DNA of 64,000 nt from Bacillota bacterium (GTDB lineage Bacteria; Bacillota; Negativicutes; DSM-13327), in contig JAGFZX010000008.1 of the NCBI GenBank assembly GCA_017889585.1, forward strand, positions 1 to 64,000, in the 5' to 3' direction. Under the pieces are notes generated by a model. That model was not told where the DNA came from, searched no databases, and saw nothing but the letters and a program-made list of their open reading frames with translations. Positions 54,323-63,042 of the stretch are shown piece by piece; the first letter of the stretch is position 1; every line of letters begins with the position of its first letter. The position numbers and the translations under genes were made by a program.

Positions 54323-55996
54323 TTAGAATTTTCCTCCCTCTGGAATACGCAAGGTAACTTGTGTTCCCTTGTCTTCTTCGCTCTCAATTGAAATTTGATA
54401 TTGATTGCCGTAAATGCTGGTTATACGTCCATTAACGTTACTTATTCCAATTCCTTCGGCCTTCGCGCTGAGCACGCATTGCAAACGATCACTTGGTATT
54501 CCTACTCCATTATCAGCAACTGCAATGACAACTTCATTTTGATTGCGAGTTGCCGTAAGGGTAAGAATGCAGTTATTAATTTTGGGAAATAAGCCATGCT
54601 GAACGGCATTTTCAATTAAGGGTTGAATGGAAAGTAAAGGGATGGATGTACTCAATACAGACGGTTCTACGTGAATAGTTACTGTTAAACGGTTACCAAA
54701 TCGACATTTTGCGATTTCTAAATAGGCTTCAACGGCCTGTAATTCTTCATGAATGGTCACAAAATTTCGGTGCTCACTAAAGCTGCGTTGCATTAATGTT
54801 GATAAATGGCCTAGTAAATTGCGTGCTGTATCAGGGTTGGTACGGCAAAAAGACATAATGATACTGAGGGTATTAAACAGGAAATGGGGGTTGATTTGCG
54901 CTTGTAGCGCTTTTAGTTCAGCCTTTTCCCGCATAATCCGTTGCTGATCAACTTCGGCAAGTTGAATTTGTACTGATAGTAAATTGGCCACGCCGTCGAC
55001 AATTCGCAAATCAAGTTCAGAAACATCTTCCTGCTCTTTTTTAGATAGTTTAATGGTTCCGACTGGAGATCCATGAATAAGTAGAGGGGCTATTACACCA
55101 GATTGTAAGGGACAATCAAGTACTGGGCAGCCTCTTGCCTCAAGAGAGCTAATGACTAAGGAGTGGCCTTCTTCCAGTACCCGTATGGTGGAACGTGTCA
55201 TAATGGGTTCACCGACTTTATGGTGATCATCACCGAGACCGATATAGGCTAAGACAACATTGCGGTCAGTGATGGAGACAGAATCAACTTTTGTAAGGGT
55301 GAAAATAATTTCTGCCGTTTTTTGTGCCGATTCTGTAGTTAAACCGTGGCGAAGAAAAGATAATGTCTGACTAGCAATTTCTAAAGAAAGCTCGGCGGCT
55401 CTGGCTCCGTAATTATCCTGTTCAGATTTGATATTTTCAATAATCAGCATAAATACGATAGTTCCTAAAACGGTTACAATTGTTGTTGGTATCGCAATAA
55501 TTTTTTCAAGAGCTAAGGCCGCTTCAAAAGGTTTTGCAAAGATGAGAACCATTAATTTCTGGGCGGCTTCAGCAGCGAAGGCGACGATCCCAACAGTTTT
55601 CCAGGTCAGGTGCTGAAAACCGTATTTTTGGTGTACTAGTCCTGCGAACAAACCACTGAGAATAGCGGCAACAGCGCAAGTTTCTGACGTAAATCCGCCT
55701 TGCAGATAACGATGAATGCCACTAATGAGTCCTGTACATAAGCCTATCCATGGGCCACCCATGAAGCCGCTCATCAGAGTACCGACCATTCGGGTATTGG
55801 CGAAACCGCCTTCGATTGGAGTTCCACTATAAGTGCCAACGATAGAAATTAAAGAGAAAATGGAACTTAATACTATCCAAGAGCGCAATCGAGTGGGATA
55901 TTGAACACAGCTAATTATAAAGCGACTGCGACCGATTAAATAAGCGGCAAGGGCAATCATTGACATATCCCTAGTTAATTCCAGCAATAAATCCAT
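54323..55996 (-). CDS. LytS-type sensor histidine kinase
   Basis: Membrane kinase of 557 residues: 5TMR-LYT sensor with six TM segments (about 1-190; GLCTGLISGIHRYLQGGFT is the conserved loop), a GAF domain (about 205-335), a LytS-type His_kinase region with LQAQINPHFLFNTL (phospho-His in NPHF) and an HATPase_c domain (ENAVQHGL, DNGVGI, GIGISNV). E. coli relatives (BtsS, YpdA) sense pyruvate, and others carbon status. AAAGGA precedes the ATG at about 12 bases. Operon with the LytTR regulator. Confidence 0.92.
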   Translation of the reverse strand: MDLLLELTRDMSMIALAAYLIGRSRFIISCVQYPTRLRSWIVLSSIFSLISIVGTYSGTPIEGGFANTRMVGTLMSGFMGGPWIGLCTGLISGIHRYLQGGFTSETCAVAAILSGLFAGLVHQKYGFQHLTWKTVGIVAFAAEAAQKLMVLIFAKPFEAALALEKIIAIPTTIVTVLGTIVFMLIIENIKSEQDNYGARAAELSLEIASQTLSFLRHGLTTESAQKTAEIIFTLTKVDSVSITDRNVVLAYIGLGDDHHKVGEPIMTRSTIRVLEEGHSLVISSLEARGCPVLDCPLQSGVIAPLLIHGSPVGTIKLSKKEQEDVSELDLRIVDGVANLLSVQIQLAEVDQQRIMREKAELKALQAQINPHFLFNTLSIIMSFCRTNPDTARNLLGHLSTLMQRSFSEHRNFVTIHEELQAVEAYLEIAKCRFGNRLTVTIHVEPSVLSTSIPLLSIQPLIENAVQHGLFPKINNCILTLTATRNQNEVVIAVADNGVGIPSDRLQCVLSAKAEGIGISNVNGRITSIYGNQYQISIESEEDKGTQVTLRIPEGGKF

Positions 55997-56021
55997 ATTG
56001 ATATCATGTCCTTTGTAAATT

Positions 56022-56066
56022 GAGAGGGATTATTAGTATAATAATTATATACTAATAATCCCTCTT
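56022..56066. terminator. hairpin between nitroreductase and lytS genes
   Basis: Long near-perfect palindrome (about 20-bp arms, agagggattattagtata and complement). Likely terminator of the nitroreductase gene on the minus strand. Confidence 0.7.
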
Positions 56067-56076
56067 ATTGCTTTAT

Positions 56077-56814
56077 TTATTTCATTTCAAAACCTTTGCT
56101 ATGTAAAAATTCTTTCATATGGGGTCGTTGCTTTTCTTTGAGGAATGCTGTAATGCCTTCTGTCCAGGTGTTACTTCGCTTGTTGTTAGTTCTTTCCTTA
56201 TAATAATTACTAATGAGGTCATCATACTCTTTTAGGTGTTTTTCATCTCCATCAGTAGAATAGATATCTTCCTTCAATATTAAAGATAAAGGGAGCCTAG
56301 GCTTTGTGGCATTTATTTTTTCAGGATAGCCAAGACACATGCCAAAGACAGGGTAAACATGATGGGGTATCTGTAGCAAATCGCAAACATCCTGAGGATT
56401 ATTTCGGATCCCACCGATATACACCCCTCCCAAGCCGGCAGATTCTGCAGCAATCATAATATTTTGCGCGATTAAGGCTGTATCTACAGTAGCCATAATG
56501 AAAATTTCCGTAGAGCTGCTTTCAATGGTTTCATTATTGATGCTGCAAGCTTTTTCAAGTCGGTTCAAATCAGCACAAAATACTAGAAAAACAGGGCATT
56601 CTTCTACATACGGTTGGTTTCCTGACAGCTTAGCTAATGTTCTCTTCTTATCTTGATCGTTAACTCTTATAATCGTATAGGCTTGAACGTGATTAGAGGT
56701 AGAGGCATATTGGCTAGCCTGTATAATCTCCTTTAATAACTGATCATCTATCATTTTTTCTTTGAATTTTCTCACAGAAGTATGGCTTTTTAATAGTTCT
56801 ATAACGTTATTCAT
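56077..56814 (-). CDS. NfsA-like NADPH-dependent FMN nitroreductase
   Basis: A 245-residue flavin reductase of the nitroreductase superfamily, NfsA/Frp subgroup: LLKSHTSVRKF at the N-terminus, QASQYASTSNHVQAYTIIRV, DTALIAQNIMIAAESAGLGGVYIGGIRN and the C-terminal arm with RPHMKEFLHSKGF. It reduces quinones, nitro compounds or FMN with NADPH. AGGAGG precedes the ATG. Single gene. Confidence 0.9.
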   Translation of the reverse strand: MNNVIELLKSHTSVRKFKEKMIDDQLLKEIIQASQYASTSNHVQAYTIIRVNDQDKKRTLAKLSGNQPYVEECPVFLVFCADLNRLEKACSINNETIESSSTEIFIMATVDTALIAQNIMIAAESAGLGGVYIGGIRNNPQDVCDLLQIPHHVYPVFGMCLGYPEKINATKPRLPLSLILKEDIYSTDGDEKHLKEYDDLISNYYKERTNNKRSNTWTEGITAFLKEKQRPHMKEFLHSKGFEMK

Positions 56815-56865
56815 AGTAAACCTCCTGAATTTTAGTAAAGATAGACGAAATTTTGAGTATTGTAA

Positions 56866-56917
56866 AGTTAGTTGCCCTTGCTTAAAATCAAGAAAGTACT
56901 ATGCTTTCTGATTCCGC
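56866..56917 (-). repeat. partial copy of the dispersed intergenic repeat
   Basis: The plus-strand reads ttagttgcccttgct then a hairpin with gaaagta...tgctttctgattccgc, matching one end of the copy at 59818 in inverse orientation; the other end is lost. Confidence 0.5.
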
Positions 56918-56947
56918 AAAAGCCGATAGGTGCATCCTATCGGCTTT
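56918..56947 (-). terminator. terminator of the 45-residue protein gene
   Basis: Perfect 12-bp stem (aaagccgatagg and complement); on the minus strand followed by TTTT. Confidence 0.75.
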
Positions 56948-56955
56948 GCTTATAA

Positions 56956-57093
56956 CTATTTGCCCCTACCAGCTTTTCTCATCGGCATTTTGTTATTCGT
57001 ATTATTAGCTTTTCCTTTAGTGGCTTTTTGGAATGACTTATTATTTTCAAGTGCTTTTTTCTTTTTTTCAAGTACTAGTGAGAGTAGATCCAT
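56956..57093 (-). CDS. small basic protein, 45 residues
   Basis: The frame from ATG 57093 to TAG 56956 is preceded by AAAGGAGG at 8-base spacing and followed by a terminator. The peptide starts MDLLSLVLEKKKKALENN and ends MPMRKAGRGK; it is Lys/Asn-rich with a probable N-terminal helix. A larger frame on the plus strand over the same bases (56930-57118) is its antisense shadow. Not recognised; perhaps a nucleic acid- or ribosome-associated small protein. Confidence 0.6.
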   Translation of the reverse strand: MDLLSLVLEKKKKALENNKSFQKATKGKANNTNNKMPMRKAGRGK

Positions 57094-57363
57094 AGAGCGT
57101 TCCTCCTTTCTTAACTGATCGACAAAGATAATAACAGAGTAGCACCTGTTTCATATACTTTATTTTCGATTTTAGTTTATGGAATCCCTTTATTAGCTTT
57201 GTAATTAATCATTTTTGTATCCTTGGGATGGTTATTGCTTGGCTTTATTGTTTATGCTATGCTAAATGCCAGATATATAAGAAACGCTGGTGCGTCCTTT
57301 GTGGTTAATCATTCTCTATAATCGAAAAACTTATACTTTCTTATATAGTAAAAGGAGATTAAA

Positions 57364-57568
57364 ATGAAATTATTATATCAGTACAATTCTCTTACAACAA
57401 GAAATAGAAAAATTTAAAAAACGAGTGAAAACAAAAGAGAGTCGTATTTATATGTTGCATGAAATAATAAATGAGAACGATAAAATCATTATGAATATGT
57501 CTAATCGAAATACAGTGCCAATGAAAATACTTAGTAAAGGAGATAACAAATTTTTTGTTATTGAATAA
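57364..57568 (+). pseudogene. frameshifted short ORF preceding topB
   Basis: AAAGGAG is followed by ATG 57364, which reads MKLLYQ... and stops after 16 codons, while the neighbouring frame continues with a strongly protein-like helical sequence (LLQQEIEKFKKRVKTKE...NDKIIMNM..) to a TAA at 57566-57568, just before topB. A single-base change near 57385 would join them into a protein of about 67 residues. Either decayed or a sequence error. Confidence 0.5.
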
Positions 57569-57570
57569 AA

Positions 57571-59727
57571 ATGAAAAAATTGATTATCGCAGAAAAACCA
57601 TCTGTAGCAAGAAATATTGCTGATGCAATCAATGCAAAAACTAGAAAAGATGGATTTATTGAAGGAAATGACTATGTAATAACTTGGGCTTTTGGACATT
57701 TATTGCAATTATATGATGTGAAAGATTATGATCCGTCGTTAAAAGGTTGGAGATTAGAAAATTTTCCTTATATTCCCCAGGAATTTAAATATAAAGTTAA
57801 AACCTCTGGGATGAATAAACAGCAAGTGGATAGTGGAGCGCAAAAGCAAATTGATATTATAAATTCTTTGATCGCAAGATCAGATATTGAAGGCATCATT
57901 GCTGCGACAGATGATGATCGCGAGGGACAGGTCATTTTCGACGAAATAACAATTTACCTGAAAACCCAGAAACCAGTTGAAAGATTACTGTTAAATGAAT
58001 GGACAAATGACGAAGTTCAAAGAGGATTGCAAAATTTAAGACCTAATAGCAATATGCAATCGTTGCAGGATGCGGGAATTGGGCGTCAATTGGCCGATTG
58101 GCTGATTGGCATTAATCTTACCTCGGTGGCAACTGTAAAATATCGGGATGATGAAAAAATAAATGTTTTAAATATTGGACGGGTTCTATTACCAACATTG
58201 AAGATTATTTATGATCGTGATAAGGAAATAGAAAATTTCCAAGAATCTAGGTATTATAAATTAATTGCAGAATTTAATACCCAGGAAAAGGTTACATTCG
58301 AAGCCACCTATTATGAAGATGATAATGAAAAATTTGAGCAACAAGAGTATCTAGAGGCCATAAGAGGCAAAATAAACGGCAAAAATGCTGTGGTTGTGGC
58401 CAAGACGGTTGAAAGAAAAAAAGAATATCCACCATTTTTATTTAACTTATCAAACCTACAGGGGGTTATCACCAGTAAATATAAAGAATGGACATCAGAT
58501 AAAGTATTAAAGACAGCACAATCCTTATATGAAAAAAAGGCGATTACTTATCCGCGTACGGCCAGCCAGGTTCTGGATGAAAGTTTAATAGAGAAAACTG
58601 AAAAAGTATTAAATGCCCATAAGCAGGGTAATCCATTTGCAAATGAGATCATATTTCACACGGCTAAAAGGATATTTGATAGTAAAAAGGTGGAAAGTCA
58701 TTCCGCAATCATTCCTACATATATGGTACCAGGCAATTTAACAAATGATGAAAAGATTGTCTATGATGAAATAAAAAATCGTTTTCTAGCCCAATTTATG
58801 CCTGTTGCAGAGAGCGAGGAAACGATTTTAACGATTAAGCTTGATGATAATCTGTTAAAAGGGATATTTATCAGTAAAGGAAAAGTTCAGCTTACTGAAG
58901 GATGGAAAAAAATAGAGAAAGTAACTACCAAAGAAGTAGATTTGCCAAGACTCGCGGAAAAGGAACAGTTGGTAGTTAAAAATGGCAAGGTAACGGAAAT
59001 TAAGCGTAAAGCCCCTAAAGCTCATAATGAAAAAACCTTGTTACGGGTTATGGAGACCTGTGGGAAAAGTTATGAAAAAGAAGATTCTGAAGAAATGATG
59101 CTCTCCATACTGAGTGGATTTAGTATAGGGACACCGGCGACTAGGGCTGAGACAATAAAAAAATTAAAAGATGTTGGCTATATAAGAGCCAAAGGAAAAA
59201 GCCTTGTTTGCACTGATTTAGGCAGAATGCTAGTTGAAAGCTTTCCAGTACCAGATCTGTTTGATTTAGAGTATACTGGTAAACTTGAAAAAACACTTGC
59301 CGATATTGAAAAAAAGAAATTTCACAAAAGTGATTTTATTAATATGATAATAGAGTTTATAAAAAAATCAGTTAATGCTATAAAAAGCGATCCGAATTTC
59401 GGTGCGAAAAGTACTGTGTCTAGTGATGTGGAAATATTGGGGCAGTGTCCAGAATGCAGTAATCCTGTGGTGGAAACTCCTAAAAGTTTTGGCTGTAGTA
59501 ATTGGAAAAATGGCTGTAAATTTGCCATATGGAAAGATGATAGATATATTACTAGCTTTGGCAAGCAAGTTTCGCCAGAAATGGTTAAACTGTTACTGCA
59601 AAATGGTCGAGTAGGCTTTCGGGGGCTAAAAAGTAAAAAAGGAACAACTTTTGCAGCATATTTTCATTATGTAAAAGATGAGAATACGAGCCGTTATAAC
59701 TGGAGTATGGAGTTTATTGATAATTGA
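57571..59727 (+). CDS. topB: DNA topoisomerase III
   Basis: Type IA topoisomerase of 718 residues that decatenates DNA and resolves recombination intermediates. Toprim domain with AEKPSVARNIA (residues 7-17) and DDDREG (acidic Mg site), the active-site Tyr327 in YPRT, and a C-terminal Cys4 module (CPECSNPVVETPKSFGCSNWKNGC). VLNIGRVLLPTLKIIYDRD takes the place of the usual VGRVQTPTL. AAGGAGA lies about 35 bases upstream, inside the previous ORF; the immediate site before ATG 57571 is weak, suggesting coupling to the short ORF. Confidence 0.94.
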   Translation: MKKLIIAEKPSVARNIADAINAKTRKDGFIEGNDYVITWAFGHLLQLYDVKDYDPSLKGWRLENFPYIPQEFKYKVKTSGMNKQQVDSGAQKQIDIINSLIARSDIEGIIAATDDDREGQVIFDEITIYLKTQKPVERLLLNEWTNDEVQRGLQNLRPNSNMQSLQDAGIGRQLADWLIGINLTSVATVKYRDDEKINVLNIGRVLLPTLKIIYDRDKEIENFQESRYYKLIAEFNTQEKVTFEATYYEDDNEKFEQQEYLEAIRGKINGKNAVVVAKTVERKKEYPPFLFNLSNLQGVITSKYKEWTSDKVLKTAQSLYEKKAITYPRTASQVLDESLIEKTEKVLNAHKQGNPFANEIIFHTAKRIFDSKKVESHSAIIPTYMVPGNLTNDEKIVYDEIKNRFLAQFMPVAESEETILTIKLDDNLLKGIFISKGKVQLTEGWKKIEKVTTKEVDLPRLAEKEQLVVKNGKVTEIKRKAPKAHNEKTLLRVMETCGKSYEKEDSEEMMLSILSGFSIGTPATRAETIKKLKDVGYIRAKGKSLVCTDLGRMLVESFPVPDLFDLEYTGKLEKTLADIEKKKFHKSDFINMIIEFIKKSVNAIKSDPNFGAKSTVSSDVEILGQCPECSNPVVETPKSFGCSNWKNGCKFAIWKDDRYITSFGKQVSPEMVKLLLQNGRVGFRGLKSKKGTTFAAYFHYVKDENTSRYNWSMEFIDN

Positions 59728-59777
59728 AATTGCACCATATACAAGCAGGGAAATATTAAAATAAATAATCGTAAATA

Positions 59778-59816
59778 CAAGAAACGAGTGGGGTAATTGA
59801 TCCGGCTCGTTTCTTG
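59778..59816 (+). terminator. terminator after topB
   Basis: Arms caagaaacgag and ctcgtttcttg, ending T-rich. Confidence 0.7.
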
Positions 59817-59817
59817 C

Positions 59818-59913
59818 GGAATCAGAAAGTATATCACTTTCTGATTCCAAGTAAGAACGACTAAGGCTTCTGCCTTCGTCTGAGGACTTGGCCGAAGCCA
59901 AGTCTTTTCTTAT
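59818..59913 (+). repeat. dispersed intergenic repeat, copy 3 (reference copy)
   Basis: About 95 bp: hairpin 1 with perfect arms (ggaatcagaaagt/actttctgattcc), spacer aagtaagaacgactaaggc, ttctgccttcgtctgagga, then hairpin 2 (gacttggc/gccaagtc). Nearly identical to 15889-15984. Confidence 0.88.
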
Positions 59914-59944
59914 GTTTAGAATTAAACAGAGGAATTGTCAAATG

Positions 59945-60012
59945 GTTACTAAAAGGTTCCTAGATAATAAAAAAGTTCCTACTTTACAAAAGGCTGCGAA
60001 GCTATTTATGAT
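59945..60012 (+). promoter_or_regulatory. promoter/operator module, copy 1
   Basis: Shares GTTACTAAAAGGTT, ATAATAAAAA, G.TCCTACTTTAC with the modules at 61011 and 63043. Contained promoter: TTTACA (59983-59988), 18 bases, TATGAT (60007-60012). It lies 60 bases before the DUF1848 gene. A 43-codon frame through it (ATG 59942) is probably not a gene because the other copies cannot encode it. Confidence 0.6.
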
Positions 60013-60069
60013 GAGTATAGAAAAAGATCTACTTAATACATTTTTAGATGAGGATAGAGGGTTATATTT

Positions 60070-60999
60070 ATGATAATAAATACTGGTGCTCGAACCGATA
60101 TTCCAGCGTTTTTCAGTGACTGGTTATTTAACCGTTTGCAAGCTGGCTTCGTTTGTGTACGCAATCCGTACTACCCAGAGCAAGTCACTCGCTATCGGTT
60201 GAAGCCGGATGTTGTAGACGGTATTCTGTTCTGCACGAAAAATCCTAGGCCGCTGTTACCACACCTCCAGGAACTAGAAGATTTTGGTGTTTATTTTTTT
60301 GTGACCATTACTCCATATGGGTCAGATGTGGAACCGCAGGTGCCACCAGTTAACCAAGTTATCGCGGATTTTCAGAAACTATCGGTAGCGCTGGGGCGTG
60401 AAAAGGTTTGCTGGCGGTACGATCCTATCTATCTTAGCCAGTTTTGGACGATTGATCGTCATTTGGCGGCTTTTGCTGATATGGCTAAGGGACTGTCTGG
60501 TTATACGGAAGAGTGTGTCATCAGTTTTATTGATCTCTATGAAAAAACCAAACGCAACTTTCCAGAAGTGCGGGCGCTTTCTGTCGGTGAGCAGATTGAA
60601 TTAGCAAAGGGGCTGGCTAAGGTTGGCGATACCTATCATATCGCCATTAAGACTTGTGCGGAAACCCAGGATTTACGTGCCTATGGGATTCGCCAAGCTG
60701 GTTGTATCACGAAGAGTATACTGGAAAAAGCCTGTGGTATTACTTTAAAAAACATGCCATATAAACCTAGCCGCCCATCCTGTGGTTGCTGCGTATCGAG
60801 TCATGATATCGGGGCCTATAATACCTGTTCACATGGGTGTCTCTATTGCTATGCAAATGAGAACCAAAAGCTGGTTGCGAAAAACATAAAACAGCATAAT
60901 CCGCTTTCGCCGCTTTTGATCGGGGAGATCACCGGGGCAGATATTGTCCGTGATGCCCGTCAAGAAAGTTATCGTGACGCACAACTGATGTTGTTTTGA
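60070..60999 (+). CDS. DUF1848-family protein with radical SAM-like Cys motif at the C-terminus
   Basis: A 309-residue protein matching DUF1848: MIINTGARTDIPAFFSDWLFNRLQAGF, RNPYYPEQVTRYRL, ILFCTKNPRPLLPHL, FVTITPYGSDVEP and WRYDPIYLS. Near the C-terminus are CGCCVSSHDIGAYNTC and CSHGCLYCYAN, a CX3CX2C arrangement that looks like an Fe-S cluster site and is placed at the end rather than the start of the fold. Function unknown. AGAGGG precedes the ATG. Driven by a promoter module shared with two neighbouring units. Confidence 0.85.
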   Translation: MIINTGARTDIPAFFSDWLFNRLQAGFVCVRNPYYPEQVTRYRLKPDVVDGILFCTKNPRPLLPHLQELEDFGVYFFVTITPYGSDVEPQVPPVNQVIADFQKLSVALGREKVCWRYDPIYLSQFWTIDRHLAAFADMAKGLSGYTEECVISFIDLYEKTKRNFPEVRALSVGEQIELAKGLAKVGDTYHIAIKTCAETQDLRAYGIRQAGCITKSILEKACGITLKNMPYKPSRPSCGCCVSSHDIGAYNTCSHGCLYCYANENQKLVAKNIKQHNPLSPLLIGEITGADIVRDARQESYRDAQLMLF

Positions 61000-61010
61000 G
61001 TTTATGTTAT

Positions 61011-61086
61011 TTCCAATCGTTACTAAAAGGTTACTATATAATAAAAAGGTGCCTACTTTACGAATAGATCGTAGGGAGTTTATTAT
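61011..61086 (+). promoter_or_regulatory. promoter/operator module, copy 2
   Basis: Shares a stretch of about 53 bases, nearly identical, with 63043-63099 (TCCAATCGTTACTAAAAGG, CTATATAATAAAAAGGTGCC, TACTTTACGAAT). Promoter TTTACG (61057-61062), 18 bases, TATTAT (61081-61086). Upstream of the hydrolase gene. Confidence 0.75.
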
Positions 61087-61137
61087 AAACACATAACGCA
61101 AATTACAATGAAAGATCGGATTTTCGAGGAGGAATTT

Positions 61138-62118
61138 ATGAAAAAAATTACTATTGTGTGGTTAATGATGTCTTTGTTTGTAGTTCTGTTTTCAAGCAGA
61201 GTCATGGCTGCGCCTGCAGTAGATGTTCTTGGGCAGGATTATACCTTTCCTAATAAAATTGAAGGACTGCCTGAAAAACTGACGGATTTCAAGGGATTAG
61301 AGATTAATTCATTCCAAACCAGTGATGGTGTGAAATTGACATACTGGGAAGCAGGCAGTGGTAAGCCTTTAATTTTTATTCCTGGATGGTCAGCTAATGG
61401 CGCAGAATACATCAATGTAATGTACTTGCTTCGGGAAGGCTACCATGTTTACGTTCTTGATCCCCGCAATCAAGGGTTGTCGGAAAACGTGGACTATGGA
61501 ATGCGCATCTCTCGATATGCCATGGATGTTAAAGAACTTACCGATCATCTCGGTATCAAATCTGCAAATTACTGTGGATGGTCCATGGGTGCTTCTGTCA
61601 TGTGGAGTTATATCGATCTTTTTGGAACCAAGGGGATCAACAAAGTGGTGTTCATTGATGAGCCACCGTCGATTCTAAGTCGTCCTAGTTGGACTGAACA
61701 GGAGTGTTTAAATGCAGGCGTAGTGGCTGATACTCCAGAGCAGTTGATACATTCCTTTACTTCTGGGGAATCTAATCTTTTGTTGGAGCGTTTTATGGCG
61801 ATAGATTCTCCCTATTTTGCAAACTCGGAGGGTTTTGCTCGGAGCTTTATCAAGAGTGATATGAATTACATGATTCTGATTATGTTTAATCATGCTAGCA
61901 ATGATTGGCGTGACGTCATTAGTAAGAAGATCAATGTGCCGACAGCCATCTTCACAGGTGAATATAGTCACAATCTGACGGGTCAGCGCTGGACGCAGTC
62001 TGCCATTCCCAATTCTACTCTTTATGTGTACTCGAAAGCCGAACAAGGTGATCATTTCCTTGCATTCAAAAATCCTGTGAAATTTACGAAGGATCTGCGG
62101 GAGTTCCTGGAAAAATAA
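61138..62118 (+). CDS. secreted alpha/beta hydrolase
   Basis: A 326-residue exported protein. Signal peptide MKKITIVWLMMSLFVVLFSS...VMA with cleavage about residue 24. Alpha/beta hydrolase fold: LIFIPGWSANGAEY oxyanion region, nucleophile elbow GWSMG, catalytic His in EQGDHFLAF near the end. GAGGAGG precedes ATG 61138; a frame opening at 61108 lacks it. It may cleave an ester or act as a haloperoxidase-like enzyme; substrate unknown. Followed by an ABM monooxygenase gene. Confidence 0.85.
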   Translation: MKKITIVWLMMSLFVVLFSSRVMAAPAVDVLGQDYTFPNKIEGLPEKLTDFKGLEINSFQTSDGVKLTYWEAGSGKPLIFIPGWSANGAEYINVMYLLREGYHVYVLDPRNQGLSENVDYGMRISRYAMDVKELTDHLGIKSANYCGWSMGASVMWSYIDLFGTKGINKVVFIDEPPSILSRPSWTEQECLNAGVVADTPEQLIHSFTSGESNLLLERFMAIDSPYFANSEGFARSFIKSDMNYMILIMFNHASNDWRDVISKKINVPTAIFTGEYSHNLTGQRWTQSAIPNSTLYVYSKAEQGDHFLAFKNPVKFTKDLREFLEK

Positions 62119-62233
62119 GCTATCATTATGCAAAACAATCAATTGCATAATTAAATAGAAAAAATGCAACCCCCCCTCCATTCTGCGATTAAGCACATAA
62201 GAGCCTTTAAATATATTAAAATTTAGGAGTAAG

Positions 62234-62596
62234 ATGATGAACGAACAAGTATCATGGATTTTTGAAGTCGCTGTTAATGATGGTGAACTGGACAATTTAA
62301 AAGCACTCATGAAAGAGATGGTTGATTCTACGAAAGCTAATGAACCCGGTACACTTGCCTATGAATGGTTCATTAGTGACGATGGAAAACAATGCCATAT
62401 TCACGAATGGTATAAGGATTTTCCAGCAACTGTGGCACATTTGACAAGCTTTAAAGCAAATTATGCTGCTCGGTTACTGTCAATGTGTATGGCAACACGT
62501 TTTGTTGTCTACGGCAATCCGGATTCCTCCGTTCGCGAAGCGTTGGACGGTTTTGGAGCTGATTACATGTCGCCACTAGGCGGATTTGTACGTTAA
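62234..62596 (+). CDS. ABM-type monooxygenase-like protein
   Basis: A 120-residue ferredoxin-like protein: WIFEVAVNDGELDNLKALMKEMV, EPGTLAYEWFISDDGKQCHIHEWYKD, typical of the ABM/YgiN superfamily. About 115 bases after the hydrolase in the same direction, probably co-transcribed. ABM proteins under HxlR control often deal with quinones or electrophiles, which is an inference here. AGGAGTAAG precedes the ATG. Confidence 0.83.
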   Translation: MMNEQVSWIFEVAVNDGELDNLKALMKEMVDSTKANEPGTLAYEWFISDDGKQCHIHEWYKDFPATVAHLTSFKANYAARLLSMCMATRFVVYGNPDSSVREALDGFGADYMSPLGGFVR

Positions 62597-62623
62597 AATA
62601 TTTGAAAACGGTAAACCAAGGAT

Positions 62624-62670
62624 AAAAAACGATGGCGACCGCTACTTAGAGCGGAGAGCCATCGTTTTTT
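62624..62670. terminator. bidirectional terminator
   Basis: Stem aaaaaacgatggc/gccatcgtttttt with an inner ccgct/agcgg pairing, between the ABM gene and the convergent hxlR-type gene. Confidence 0.9.
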
Positions 62671-62682
62671 ATAAGCGAGGTG

Positions 62683-63030
62683 TTAGATTATTTCAGATGT
62701 TTCGGTATTTATGAGCTTTTGATATTCGATTCCCCATTCGGCCATGGTGTTGATAATCGGGCGCAGGGAATCTCCAAGTTCACTTAAGCTATATTCTACT
62801 CGTGGCGGCACTTCTGCATACACCTGGCGCACAATGATGCCATCTTCTTCGAGGGAACGTAAGTTTTGCGTCAGGACTTTTTGGCTGATTTCCGGTAGGC
62901 TGTTACGAAGTTCGCCGAAGCGTTTGGTGGCTGTTAAGAGGTCGCGTAAGATCAAAAGTTTCCATTTATTGCCGATTAGACCAACCGTTGTGGCTACTGG
63001 GCATAGAGGTAATTCTTTTTTTGTAATCAT
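62683..63030 (-). CDS. HxlR-family transcriptional regulator
   Basis: A 115-residue winged-helix protein. CPVATTVGLIGNKWKLLILRDLL gives the HxlR N-terminal Cys (Cys11) used for redox sensing in YodB/HypR-type members, followed by GELRNSLPEISQKVLTQNLRSLEEDGIIVRQVYAEVPPRVEYSLSELG. ATAAGGA precedes the ATG. Just upstream lies the third promoter module, so it may control itself, the hydrolase unit and the RiPP unit. Confidence 0.92.
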   Translation of the reverse strand: MITKKELPLCPVATTVGLIGNKWKLLILRDLLTATKRFGELRNSLPEISQKVLTQNLRSLEEDGIIVRQVYAEVPPRVEYSLSELGDSLRPIINTMAEWGIEYQKLINTETSEII

Positions 63031-63042
63031 GAGTCCTTATCA

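Noticed and set aside
56930-57118. 62-codon hydrophobic frame on the plus strand
   Set aside because: Antisense of the 45-residue gene, which has the better ribosome site and a terminator; the hydrophobic look comes from reading Lys codons backwards.
59888-60073. 61-codon frame before the DUF1848 gene
   Set aside because: It begins in the dispersed repeat and runs through promoter module copy 1; the homologous modules 2 and 3 break the frame early and no ribosome site supports it.
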